Shown: in pieces, positions 31,627 to 38,932 of the stretch
Position numbering within the stretch: the first letter of the stretch is position 1
Layout: the number at the start of each line of letters is the position of its first letter
Assembly: GCF_046764005.1 (NCBI RefSeq)
Contig: NZ_JBKOFW010000001.1
Span: 372,001 to 436,000 of the forward strand
Direction of reading: 5' to 3'
Origin: Oryzobacter faecalis
GTDB lineage: Bacteria; Actinomycetota; Actinomycetes; Actinomycetales; Dermatophilaceae
DNA length: 64,000 nucleotides
The notes under the pieces: generated by a model
What the model saw: the letters and a program-made list of their open reading frames with translations, nothing else
What the model was told of the DNA's origin: nothing
Database searches by the model: none
Program-made: the position numbers and the translations under genes

Positions 31627-32660
31627 GGCCCGCCGCGGTCCTCGACCGGGGCGTCGACCCCGGCGCCACCCGCCGGGCCGCCGAGGGTGTCGCCGACCGC
31701 GTCGCCGCCGACGCCTCCGACCGCCTCGAGCGAGTCGTGCGCGACGAAGTACGACGGCCGCCCCTGCAGGGCGCTGTACGTGCGCCCGACGTACTCGCCG
31801 AGGATCCCGAGCGCGAGCAGCTGCACCGCCCCGACGGCCGAGACGATGACGACCGTCGACGTCCAGCCGGGCAGCGTGTTGCCCATGAGCATCGCCACGA
31901 GCGCATAGGCGAGGACGATGATCGCGGCGACCCCGCCGAGCAGCCCGAGCCACGTCGCGAACCGCAGGGGCGCGGTCGAGAACCCCGTGACCCCGTCGAT
32001 GGACAGGCGCAGCATCTTGCCGAGCGGGTACTTGGAGTCCCCGGCGGCCCGCGGTGCGCGGCGGTAGCCGACCGACGCGCTCGGGAAGCCGAGCGCCGGC
32101 ACGACGAGCCGCAGCACGCGGTGGTGCTCGGGGAGGGCGTTGACGGCGTCGACCGTGGCGCGGGACATCAGCCGGAAGTCGCCCGCGTCGACGTGGGCGT
32201 CGACGTCGGAGAGCCGTCGGATCGAGCGGTAGAACGCCCGGGCGGTGACCCGCTTGAAGGGGGTGTCGCTCGAGCGGTCCTCACGGACCCCGTAGACGAC
32301 GTCGACCCGCTGCCCCCGGGCGACGGCGAGCATCTCGCCGATGACCTCGGGCGGGTCCTGCAGGTCGGCGTCGATCGTCACGACCCAGCGTCCGCGGGCC
32401 CGAGCCAGCCCCGCGGAGATGGCGGCCTGGTGGCCGGCGTTGGCCCGCAGCCGGACGACGCGCACCTGGGGCCACTCGCGCCGAAGCCGCTGGAGGATGA
32501 CGGGGGTCGCGTCGGTCGAGCCGTCGTCGACGCAGAGGACCTCGTAGGTGACGCCCCACGAGTCGGCCACCGGTCGGAGCCGCTCGACGAGGAGGGGGAG
32601 GACCTCCTCCTCCTCGTACATGGGGATGACGACCGTCAGGTCGACGTCGGCGTCGGGCAT
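31611..32660 (-). CDS. GT2 glycosyltransferase, polyprenyl-phosphate type (GtrB/DPM-like)
   Basis: The 349-residue protein has an N-terminal GT-A domain with TVVIPMYEEEEVL, the DDGSTD metal/nucleotide site and DADLQDPPE, and two C-terminal membrane helices (about 225-290) as in GtrB/dolichol-phosphate mannosyltransferase-like enzymes. It probably transfers a sugar to polyprenyl phosphate. The tail is Gly-rich. The ATG follows TATCCT at seven bases, so the mRNA is likely leaderless. Its 3' end overlaps proA. Confidence 0.88.
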   Translation of the reverse strand: MPDADVDLTVVIPMYEEEEVLPLLVERLRPVADSWGVTYEVLCVDDGSTDATPVILQRLRREWPQVRVVRLRANAGHQAAISAGLARARGRWVVTIDADLQDPPEVIGEMLAVARGQRVDVVYGVREDRSSDTPFKRVTARAFYRSIRRLSDVDAHVDAGDFRLMSRATVDAVNALPEHHRVLRLVVPALGFPSASVGYRRAPRAAGDSKYPLGKMLRLSIDGVTGFSTAPLRFATWLGLLGGVAAIIVLAYALVAMLMGNTLPGWTSTVVIVSAVGAVQLLALGILGEYVGRTYSALQGRPSYFVAHDSLEAVGGVGGDAVGDTLGGPAGGAGVDAPVEDRGGPQTRT

Positions 32661-33019
32661 GGCGCCAAGGATAGGTCGCCCCGCCTCCCCGGGCGGGTGA
32701 CTCGGCCGGACCCGGACGCGACCGAGGGCCCCCGAGTATGAGATCGGGGGCCCTCCGTCGGCGCTGCGCGCCACGTGTCGAGCCGGTCGGTCCGCGCGGT
32801 CTCCCGCGTCGGTCTGCCACGCGACGATGGCGCCGTCCCCGAGGGGACGGACTTCGACTCAGGCCGTCGGCCGCGGCACCAGCGCCGTCGCGCGCGTGTG
32901 TCCTCCCCCTCGCGGGGCGAGCCCTGCTGAGTGGACCCGGAGAGACCGGTGTGCCGTTATCCGTACGACCTGCCCTCCCGTGCCCACCCCGACAGTCTCC
33001 CGCCGGTGTCGACCCGTTC

Positions 33020-33037
33020 GGGCGTGACGCCCTTTCT
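33020..33037 (+). terminator. Candidate rho-independent terminator in a gene-free region
   Basis: A short GC stem with a 3-nt loop is followed by TTTCT, one of the few T-tract terminators in this window. No upstream protein gene points into it, so any transcript it ends would be noncoding. Confidence 0.4.
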
Positions 33038-33181
33038 AGTGCCGAATCACACTGCCCCGCAAGCGCATCGGGAAGAAAAGATGTGCTATCTCAGGACGCG
33101 GCGTGTCGTCCACAACCATCGTGCGGGACGCACCCCTCCGTGCACAGGGGTGTGGACGAAAGCCGTGGACAGACGAACCGC

Positions 33182-33187
33182 TAGGGT
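33182..33187 (+). promoter_or_regulatory. -10 element ahead of the nadD operon
   Basis: TAGGGT ends seven bases before the ATG at 33195, predicting a leaderless mRNA for the membrane protein-nadD-rsfS-phosphatase operon. Confidence 0.5.
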
Positions 33188-33194
33188 GGAGCCC

Positions 33195-33449
33195 ATGACC
33201 TCCCGCTTCCTCGTCGCCGAGGCCGCACACTCCGAGCTGCCGATGCCCCCGTGGGTCTTCGGGGTCCTCGCGCTCGTCGCGTTCGCCTTCCTCCTCGGCG
33301 TCACCTGGTCCTTCCGTGGCACCGCGCAGAAGTACGTCCGCCCCAACACCTCGGGGGCGCGGCACGGGGAGTCCCACATCGGGCCCAACGAGGTCTCCAC
33401 CGGCGACGCCGACCCGCACTGGCCCGAGCACCCGGGGCACCAGCACTGA
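33195..33449 (+). CDS. Small single-pass membrane protein upstream of nadD
   Basis: The 84-residue product has one hydrophobic helix (about residues 19-38, with VFGVLALVAFAFLLGV), a charged segment and a His-rich hydrophilic tail ending in HPGHQH. I do not recognise a named family. It heads an operon in which every following gene overlaps its predecessor, the first overlap being CTGA with nadD. A role linked to NAD synthesis or ribosome silencing cannot be inferred from the sequence. Confidence 0.75.
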   Translation: MTSRFLVAEAAHSELPMPPWVFGVLALVAFAFLLGVTWSFRGTAQKYVRPNTSGARHGESHIGPNEVSTGDADPHWPEHPGHQH

Positions 33450-34078
33450 ACAAGGCACGCCGCCGGCTCGGGGTGATGGGCGGGACCTTCGACCCCGTCC
33501 ACCACGGTCACCTCGTCGCGGCGTCCGAGGTCCAGGCCGCGCTCCACCTCGACGAGGTCGTCTTCGTCCCCACCGGCCAGCCGTGGCAGAAGGAGGGGCG
33601 TGACGTCGCCCCCGCCGAGCACCGGTACCTCATGACCGTCGTCGCGACCGCCTCGAACCCCCGGTTCACCGTCTCCCGCGTCGACATCGACCGGGAGGGG
33701 CCGACCTACACGATCGACACCCTGCGCGACCTGCACGCGCAGCACCCGGACGCCGAGCTGTTCTTCATCACCGGCGCCGACGCCCTCGCCCAGATCCTGT
33801 CGTGGAAGGACGCCGACGAGCTGTTCGAGCTCGCCCAGTTCATCGGGGTGACCCGCCCCGGCTACGAGCTGTCCGAGACCGGGCTGCCCGCCGACCGGGT
33901 CGACCTCATGGAGGTCCCGGCGATGGCGATCAGCTCGACCGACTGCCGTGACCGGGTCCGCGACGGCGAGCCCGTCTGGTACCTCGTGCCCGACGGCGTC
34001 GTCCAGTACATCAACAAGCACCGCCTCTACACGGCGTCTGGCGACGCCGACGCACCACCACCGCAAGGAGCAGCGTGA
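33446..34078 (+). CDS. nadD: Nicotinate-nucleotide adenylyltransferase, apparent CTG start
   Basis: The 210-residue protein has GGTFDPVHHGHL, the central FFITGADAL and the C-terminal ISSTDCRDRV motif of NadD, which makes deamido-NAD. The conserved first strand RRLGVMGGTF lies upstream of GTG 33473 and ATG 33476, so those starts would truncate it. The only upstream candidate that does not run deep into the preceding gene is CTG 33446, which overlaps that gene's stop as CTGA. This repeats the pattern at truB. ATG 33476 remains the conventional alternative. Confidence 0.9.
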   Translation: MNKARRRLGVMGGTFDPVHHGHLVAASEVQAALHLDEVVFVPTGQPWQKEGRDVAPAEHRYLMTVVATASNPRFTVSRVDIDREGPTYTIDTLRDLHAQHPDAELFFITGADALAQILSWKDADELFELAQFIGVTRPGYELSETGLPADRVDLMEVPAMAISSTDCRDRVRDGEPVWYLVPDGVVQYINKHRLYTASGDADAPPPQGAA

Positions 34079-34455
34079 CCGCCACCGACCGTTCTCTCGA
34101 GCTGGCTCGCGCCGCCGCCGGCGCCGCCGCCGACAAGCTCGCCACGACCATCAGCGGCATCGACGTCTCGGAACAGCTCGCGCTGACCGACGTCTTCGTC
34201 ATCGTCTCGGCCGAGTCCGAGCGCCAGGTCGGCTCGATCGTCGACGAGGTCGAGGACGTCCTGCGCGCCCTCGGCTCGAAGCCGGTCCGGCGCGAGGGGC
34301 AGCGCGAGGGTCGCTGGGTCCTCATCGACTTCGTCGACATCGTCGTCCACGTCCAGCACGACGAGGAGCGGGCCTTCTACGAGCTCGAGCGGCTGTGGAA
34401 GGACTGCCCGGCGCTCGACCTCGGCGTCGTCGGCACCGAGCAGGGCGGTCGGTGA
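34075..34455 (+). CDS. rsfS: Ribosome silencing factor RsfS
   Basis: The 126-residue protein has the RsfS/DUF143 fold with VSEQLALTDVFVIVSA, GRWVLIDFVDIVVHV and ERAFYELERLW. It binds L14 and blocks subunit joining when nutrients are low. The GTG start overlaps the nadD stop (GTGA) and is preceded by AAGGAG. Confidence 0.95.
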   Translation: MTATDRSLELARAAAGAAADKLATTISGIDVSEQLALTDVFVIVSAESERQVGSIVDEVEDVLRALGSKPVRREGQREGRWVLIDFVDIVVHVQHDEERAFYELERLWKDCPALDLGVVGTEQGGR

Positions 34456-35120
34456 GCCCCGACCCCATGGCGTCGCCCGGGCCGCGCCGCGTCGTCGTCC
34501 TGCGTCACGGCGAGACCGACCACAACGCCGGTGGCGTCTGGCAGGGCCAGCTCGACTCGACGCTCTCCGAGCGCGGCGTGCGCCAGGCGGAGGCCGCGGG
34601 ACCGGCGATCGCGGCCCTCAACCCGACCCACCTCGTCTCCAGCGACCTCACGCGAGCCCGCTCGACGGCGGAGGCGGTGTCACGGGTCATCGGGCTGCCC
34701 GTCGAGACCGACGCGCGGTTCCGCGAGATCCACGTCGGCGCCTGGCAGGGACTGCGGACCGAGGAGGTGCGGGCCGGCTGGGCGGAGGTCCTGGACGCGC
34801 TGGGGCGCGGGGAGGACGCCCGCCGGGGCGACGACGGCGAGACGCTCGCGGAGGTCACCGCCCGTTTCGGCGAGGCCCTCGAGGAGCACCTCGCCGACAT
34901 CGGGCCGGGGGAGTGCCTCGTCGTCGCGACGCACGGTGCGGCGGGTCGGGCCGGGGTCGCGTGGCTCCTCGGGCTCGACCAGGACGTGGCCTGGCGGGTC
35001 CTCGCACCCTTGGGCAACTGCCACTGGGCCGAGCTCGTCGAGGGGCGCGAGGGCTGGCGTCTGCACACGTGGAACGCCTCGTCGGGGGCCGAGTCGGTGC
35101 CGGGGACCCCGCCTCCCTGA
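34452..35120 (+). CDS. Histidine phosphatase superfamily protein
   Basis: The 222-residue protein has the phosphohistidine motif VLRHGETDHN (about 16-25), a second-half THGAAGR with the proton-relay His, and LSERGVRQA. Members range from phosphoglycerate mutases to small-molecule phosphatases; the substrate here is unknown. The GTG start overlaps the rsfS stop (GTGA), making it the last gene of the nadD operon. The Asp/His-rich C-terminal part is normal. Confidence 0.88.
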   Translation: MSPDPMASPGPRRVVVLRHGETDHNAGGVWQGQLDSTLSERGVRQAEAAGPAIAALNPTHLVSSDLTRARSTAEAVSRVIGLPVETDARFREIHVGAWQGLRTEEVRAGWAEVLDALGRGEDARRGDDGETLAEVTARFGEALEEHLADIGPGECLVVATHGAAGRAGVAWLLGLDQDVAWRVLAPLGNCHWAELVEGREGWRLHTWNASSGAESVPGTPPP

Positions 35121-35126
35121 GCCGAT

Positions 35127-35156
35127 TTGGTCGCCGGGCGAGTGGCTGCGTAAACT
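35127..35156 (+). promoter_or_regulatory. Promoter of tRNA-Ala
   Basis: TTGGTC (35127-35132) and TAAACT (35151-35156) are spaced by 18 bases and lie about 30 bases ahead of the tRNA. This is one of the clearest -35/-10 pairs in the window. Confidence 0.6.
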
Positions 35157-35186
35157 CGCGGTCGCCCCTTCGGGGGTGTCCCACCC

Positions 35187-35259
35187 GGGGCTGTAGCGCA
35201 GTTGGTAGCGCACCTCCATGGCATGGAGGGGGTCAGGGGTTCGAATCCCCTCAGCTCCA
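35187..35259 (+). tRNA. tRNA-Ala (anticodon GGC)
   Basis: A complete 73-nt cloverleaf can be drawn. The acceptor stem GGGGCTG pairs with CAGCTCC and includes the G3-U70 wobble that identifies alanine tRNAs. The anticodon stem CCTCC/GGAGG closes a loop ATGGCAT, giving anticodon GGC. The T arm is AGGGG-TTCGAAT-CCCCT and the D arm GCGC-AGTTGGTA-GCGC. The discriminator is A and no CCA is encoded. Confidence 0.97.
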
Positions 35260-35310
35260 CAAACGACAGAACGACCAGACACGCTTTTCGTCTGGTCGTT
35301 CTGTCGTTTG
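35260..35310 (+). terminator. Long hairpin terminator after tRNA-Ala
   Basis: A perfect 21-bp stem starting CAAACGACAGAACG, with a 9-nt loop ACGCTTTTC, begins one base after the tRNA. Its base composition (near 50% GC) is strikingly lower than the surroundings. It probably ends the tRNA transcript. Confidence 0.8.
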
Positions 35311-35436
35311 CGAAACGGAACGGCGGGGATTCGGCGGGTCCCGTGGTCACACGGGCGGAGGTCGTGAGGGACGAGCGACCGACGGTTCCCCTCAGCGACC
35401 CCACCAGATCGCCTCACACCCATGACGCCTCCCTGT

Positions 35437-35451
35437 CTTGACTCGTTCAAG
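35437..35451 (+). promoter_or_regulatory. Inverted-repeat operator over the furA -35 box
   Basis: CTTGA-CTCGT-TCAAG is a perfect inverted repeat that covers TTGACT, which has CAGGGT 17 bases downstream as the likely -10. Its place before a Fur-family gene suggests autoregulation. Confidence 0.55.
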
Positions 35452-35473
35452 TAACGGTGGCAGGGTCGCCGAC

Positions 35474-35908
35474 ATGACCCCGACGGCCGAGCTCGAGCAG
35501 CTGCTCCGCTCCGCCGGGCTGCGGGTCACCCAGCCGCGGCTCGCCGTCCTCGCCGCGGTGCACCAGACGCCGCACGCCGACACCGACACCGTCATCGGCA
35601 CGGTCCGGCGCGCGCTGCCGGCGGTGAGCCACCAGGCGGTCTACGACTGCCTCGCGGCCTTCAACCGCGCGGGGATCGTCCGGCGCATCCAGCCGATGGG
35701 CTCGGTCGCCCGCTACGAGGCGCGCGTCGCCGACAACCACCACCACGTCGTGTGCCGGGCCTGTGGGGCCATCGCCGACGTCGACTGCGCCACGGGCGCG
35801 GCGCCCTGCCTCCACGCCTCGGACGACCACGGCTTCGCCATCGAGGAGGCCGAGGTTGTCTACTGGGGCCGCTGCCCCGACTGCCTCGCCGCCGCGACGA
35901 CCACCTGA
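35474..35908 (+). CDS. furA: Fur-family repressor next to katG (FurA/CatR type)
   Basis: The 144-residue protein has a winged-helix N-terminal domain (LRVTQPRLAVLAAV, VSHQAVYDCLAAF) and a C-terminal metal domain with NHHHVVCRACG and a CPDC pair for structural zinc. Fur proteins next to katG usually sense peroxide or iron and repress the catalase-peroxidase. The ATG is 66 bases before the katG start region's leader, and the two genes are probably cotranscribed from the promoter with the CTTGA-N5-TCAAG repeat. Confidence 0.9.
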   Translation: MTPTAELEQLLRSAGLRVTQPRLAVLAAVHQTPHADTDTVIGTVRRALPAVSHQAVYDCLAAFNRAGIVRRIQPMGSVARYEARVADNHHHVVCRACGAIADVDCATGAAPCLHASDDHGFAIEEAEVVYWGRCPDCLAAATTT

Positions 35909-35973
35909 CCCGCCCGGTCCCGCCCGGACCGGCACGACCACGACCCGCACCACCGAACAGGAGATGGACGACC

Positions 35974-38187
35974 GTGACCGACACCCATGACGGCGTGACC
36001 GCACAGGGCAGCGAGAGCGAGAACCCGGCGATCGACGCGCCGACCCCCAAGCCCCACCGGCCCCGCACCAACAAGGACTGGTGGCCCGACCAGCTCGACC
36101 TGTCGGTGCTCCACACGCACGGGTCGAAGGGCAACCCGCTCGACCCGGACTTCGACTACGCCGCGGCGGTCCAGACCCTCGACGTCGACGCCGTCAAGGC
36201 CGACATCGTCCAGGTCATGCGCACCTCGCAGGACTGGTGGCCGGCCGACTTCGGCCACTACGGCGGGCTCTTCATCCGGCTGAGCTGGCACGCGGCCGGC
36301 ACGTACCGCATCGAGGACGGCCGCGGCGGCGCGGGCGACGGCCAGCAGCGCTTCGCCCCGCTGAACTCCTGGCCCGACAACGCCAACCTCGACAAGGCCC
36401 GGCGCCTGCTGTGGCCGGTCAAGCAGAAGTACGGCCAGAAGCTCTCCTGGGCCGACCTGCTCGTCCTCGCCGGGAACGTCGCCCTCGAGGACATGGGCTT
36501 CCCGACCTTCGGCTTCGCCTTCGGCCGCACCGACGTCTGGGAGCCGGAGGAGGTCTTCTGGGGTCCCGAGGACACCTGGCTCGGCGACGAGCGCTACAGC
36601 GGTGACCGCGAGCTCGGCGAGAGCCTCGGCGCGGTCCAGATGGGCCTGATCTACGTCAACCCCGAGGGGCCCAACGGCGAGCCCGACCCGCTCAAGGCGG
36701 CGCGCGACATCCGCGAGACGTTCAAGCGGATGGCGATGAACGACGAGGAGACCGTCGCCCTCATCGCGGGCGGCCACTCCTTCGGCAAGACCCACGGGGC
36801 CGGTGACCCCGACCTCGTCGGCCCCGAGCCGGAGGGTTGCCCGGTGCACGCGCAGGGCCTGGGCTGGAAGAGCCTGCACGGCTCCGGCAAGGGACGCGAC
36901 GCCATCACCTCCGGCCTCGAGGTCACCTGGTCCCAGACCCCCACGCAGTGGAGCAACAAGTTCTTCGAGAACCTCTTCGGCTTCGAGTGGGAGCTCGTCA
37001 AGAGCCCGGCGGGGGCCCACCAGTGGCAGGCCAAGGACGGCGCCGGCGCGAACACCTTCCCCGACCCCGAGGACGGCTCGCTGACAAGGCCGCCGACCAT
37101 GCTGACGACCGACCTCGCGCTGCGGGCCGACCCCGCCTACGAGGCGATCTCGCGCCGCTTCCTCGAGGACTTCGACGCGTTCACGGAGGCCTTCGGCAAG
37201 GCCTGGTACAAGCTGCTCCACCGCGACATGGGCCCGGTCGAGCGCTTCCTCGGCCCGTGGGTGCCCGAGGCCCAGCCCTGGCAGGACCCGGTGCCCGCGC
37301 GCGAGGGCGAGCTCGTGTCCGACGCCGACGTCGCGGACCTCAAGGAGGCGGTCCTCGCCAGCGGGGTGAGCCGCGAGGCGCTCATCCGCACCGCGTGGGC
37401 GTCCGCGGCCAGCTTCCGCGGCACCGACAAGCGCGGTGGCGCGAACGGCGCCCGCATCCGCCTCGAGCCGCAGCGCTCGTGGGAGTCCAACGACGCCGCC
37501 GAGATCGACGCCGTCGTCAGCGCCCTCGAGCAGGTCAAGCGCGACTTCGACGGCCGCGGCGGCGCCTCGGTGTCCCTCGCCGACCTCATCGTCCTCGGCG
37601 GCACTGCCGCGGTCGAGAGGGCGGCCCGAGACGCCGGCCACGACGTCACCGTGCCGTTCCACCCGGGCCGCACCGACGCCACGCAGGAGCAGACCGACGT
37701 CGAGTCGTTCCGCGTCCTCCAGCCGCGCGCCGACGGGTTCCGCAGCTACCTGCGCCCCGGCGAGAAGCTCTCGCCGGAGACGCTGTGGCTGGACCGCGCG
37801 AACCTGCTGACCCTCACCGCGCCCGAGGCGAGCGTCCTCGTGGGCGGCCTGCGCGTCCTCGGCGCCAACGTCGGCGACTCCCCGCTCGGCGTGTTCACCG
37901 AGCGCAAGGGGCAGCTGACGGGCGACTTCTTCCGGACCCTGCTCGCGCCCGGCACGGAGTGGAGCCCCTCGCAGTCCGACGAGAACGTCTACGACGGCAA
38001 GGACACCGCGACCGGCGAGACCCGCTGGACCGCCTCCGCCGTGGACCTCGTGTTCGGCTCGCACGCTCAGCTCCGCGCGATCGCCGAGGTGTACGCCAGC
38101 GACGACGCCGAGGAGAAGTTCGTCCGCGACTTCGTCGCGGCGTGGACCAAGGTCATGGAGCTCGACCGCTTCGACCTGCACCGCTGA
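35974..38187 (+). CDS. katG: Catalase-peroxidase KatG
   Basis: The 737-residue protein has both KatG halves. The N-terminal half holds RLSWHAAGTYR with distal Arg-Trp-His, GLIYVNPEGP with the cross-linked Tyr, KRMAMNDEETVALIAGGHSFGKTHGA with the cross-link Met and proximal His. It removes hydrogen peroxide and also acts as a peroxidase. The GTG start is preceded by AGGAG at ten bases and lies 65 bases after furA, the usual furA-katG order in actinobacteria. Confidence 0.97.
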   Translation: MTDTHDGVTAQGSESENPAIDAPTPKPHRPRTNKDWWPDQLDLSVLHTHGSKGNPLDPDFDYAAAVQTLDVDAVKADIVQVMRTSQDWWPADFGHYGGLFIRLSWHAAGTYRIEDGRGGAGDGQQRFAPLNSWPDNANLDKARRLLWPVKQKYGQKLSWADLLVLAGNVALEDMGFPTFGFAFGRTDVWEPEEVFWGPEDTWLGDERYSGDRELGESLGAVQMGLIYVNPEGPNGEPDPLKAARDIRETFKRMAMNDEETVALIAGGHSFGKTHGAGDPDLVGPEPEGCPVHAQGLGWKSLHGSGKGRDAITSGLEVTWSQTPTQWSNKFFENLFGFEWELVKSPAGAHQWQAKDGAGANTFPDPEDGSLTRPPTMLTTDLALRADPAYEAISRRFLEDFDAFTEAFGKAWYKLLHRDMGPVERFLGPWVPEAQPWQDPVPAREGELVSDADVADLKEAVLASGVSREALIRTAWASAASFRGTDKRGGANGARIRLEPQRSWESNDAAEIDAVVSALEQVKRDFDGRGGASVSLADLIVLGGTAAVERAARDAGHDVTVPFHPGRTDATQEQTDVESFRVLQPRADGFRSYLRPGEKLSPETLWLDRANLLTLTAPEASVLVGGLRVLGANVGDSPLGVFTERKGQLTGDFFRTLLAPGTEWSPSQSDENVYDGKDTATGETRWTASAVDLVFGSHAQLRAIAEVYASDDAEEKFVRDFVAAWTKVMELDRFDLHR

Positions 38188-38203
38188 CAGCCGGTCCGAC
38201 ACC

Positions 38204-38242
38204 ACCGCGGCCCGGGCCCCTCCAGGGGACCCGGGCCGCGGT
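38204..38242. terminator. Terminator between katG and tag
   Basis: ACCGCGGCCCGGG pairs with CCCGGGCCGCGGT (13 bp), with an inner CCCCTCCAGGGG hairpin as loop. It sits between convergent genes and can serve both. Confidence 0.75.
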
Positions 38243-38256
38243 CGTCGTGCGGCGCG

Positions 38257-38916
38257 TCAGGCGGGCCAGACGCCGCTCGTGCCGCGGCGGTGGGACCCGA
38301 GGAGGTGGGTGTCGACGATGCCGACCGCCTCCATGAGCGCGTACATCGTCGTGGGGCCGACGAAGGCGAACCCCTTCCGCTTCAGCGCCTTGGACAGCGC
38401 GACGGACTCGGCCGAGGTCGTGGGCACGTCGGCGTACGTGCGGGGGCGCGGGGTGTCGGCCGGGCGGAAGGACCAGACGAACCGGGCGAGGTCGCCGTCG
38501 GGGTCCTCGCGCAGGGCGAGCGTGGCCCCGGCGTTGCGGATGGTGGCGAGCACCTTCGCGCGGTTGCGGACGATGCCGGCGTCGGCCATGAGGCGCTCGA
38601 CGTCGCGCTCGTCGTACCGCGCGACCGCCTCGGGGTCGAAGCCGTCGAACGCGGTGCGGAAGGCCGGGCGCTTGCGCAGGATCGTCGCCCAGGACAGCCC
38701 CGACTGGAACGCCTCGAGCGAGAGCCGCTCGAAGAGTCCCTGTTCGTCGCGGACCGGCATGCCCCACTCGGTGTCGTAGTAGTCGCGCAGCATCGGGTCG
38801 ACCGAGGCCCACACCGGCCGGGCCAGGCCGTCCTCCCCGACGACGAGGCCGGGGTCGCCCACGCTGCCGGGGTCGCCCACGCTGCCGGGCTCGCCCACGC
38901 TGCCGGGCTCGCTCAC
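38257..38916 (-). CDS. tag: DNA-3-methyladenine glycosylase I
   Basis: The 219-residue protein has Tag features: RPVWASVDPMLRDYYDTEWG, QSGLSWATILRKRPAFR, and the C-terminal FVGPTTMYALMEAVGIVDTH. It excises 3-methyladenine from DNA. The N-terminus is preceded by a 6-residue repeat (EPGSVG/DPGSVG) encoded by an 18-bp tandem repeat with a GTG in each unit, so the true start could be any of several codons (38916, 38898, 38880, 38862). None has a strong ribosome-binding site. Confidence 0.9.
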   Translation of the reverse strand: MSEPGSVGEPGSVGDPGSVGDPGLVVGEDGLARPVWASVDPMLRDYYDTEWGMPVRDEQGLFERLSLEAFQSGLSWATILRKRPAFRTAFDGFDPEAVARYDERDVERLMADAGIVRNRAKVLATIRNAGATLALREDPDGDLARFVWSFRPADTPRPRTYADVPTTSAESVALSKALKRKGFAFVGPTTMYALMEAVGIVDTHLLGSHRRGTSGVWPA

Positions 38917-38919
38917 GCC
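38848..38919 (-). repeat. Four tandem 18-bp units at the tag start
   Basis: Units start at 38848, 38866, 38884 and 38902 and differ at only a few positions. Read on the minus strand they encode the hexapeptide (D/E)PGSVG. Copy-number change would keep the reading frame and alter only the N-terminus. Confidence 0.85.
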
Positions 38920-38932
38920 GCCACGCGGGTCG

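Larger units (their letters stand above)
32661..33194. other. 534-base gene-free region with hairpins, possible small RNA
   Basis: No protein gene is supported. Structures include a 12-bp stem GAGGGCCCCCGA/TCGGGGGCCCTC (32724-32755), an 8-bp stem CCGTCCCC-GA-GGGGACGG (32834-32850), a terminator-like GGGCG-TGA-CGCCC-TTTCT (33020-33037), a CACCCCT/AGGGGTG stem (33131-33152), and an inverted pair TCGTCCACA/TGTGGACGA (33106-33114, 33151-33159). The part near 33035-33120 is visibly less GC-rich. A rightward noncoding RNA ending near 33037 is possible but unproven. Confidence 0.4.

Noticed and set aside
35860..38205. A long open frame antisense to katG
   Set aside because: Its translation is low in complexity and matches no family, while the plus strand encodes a complete KatG.
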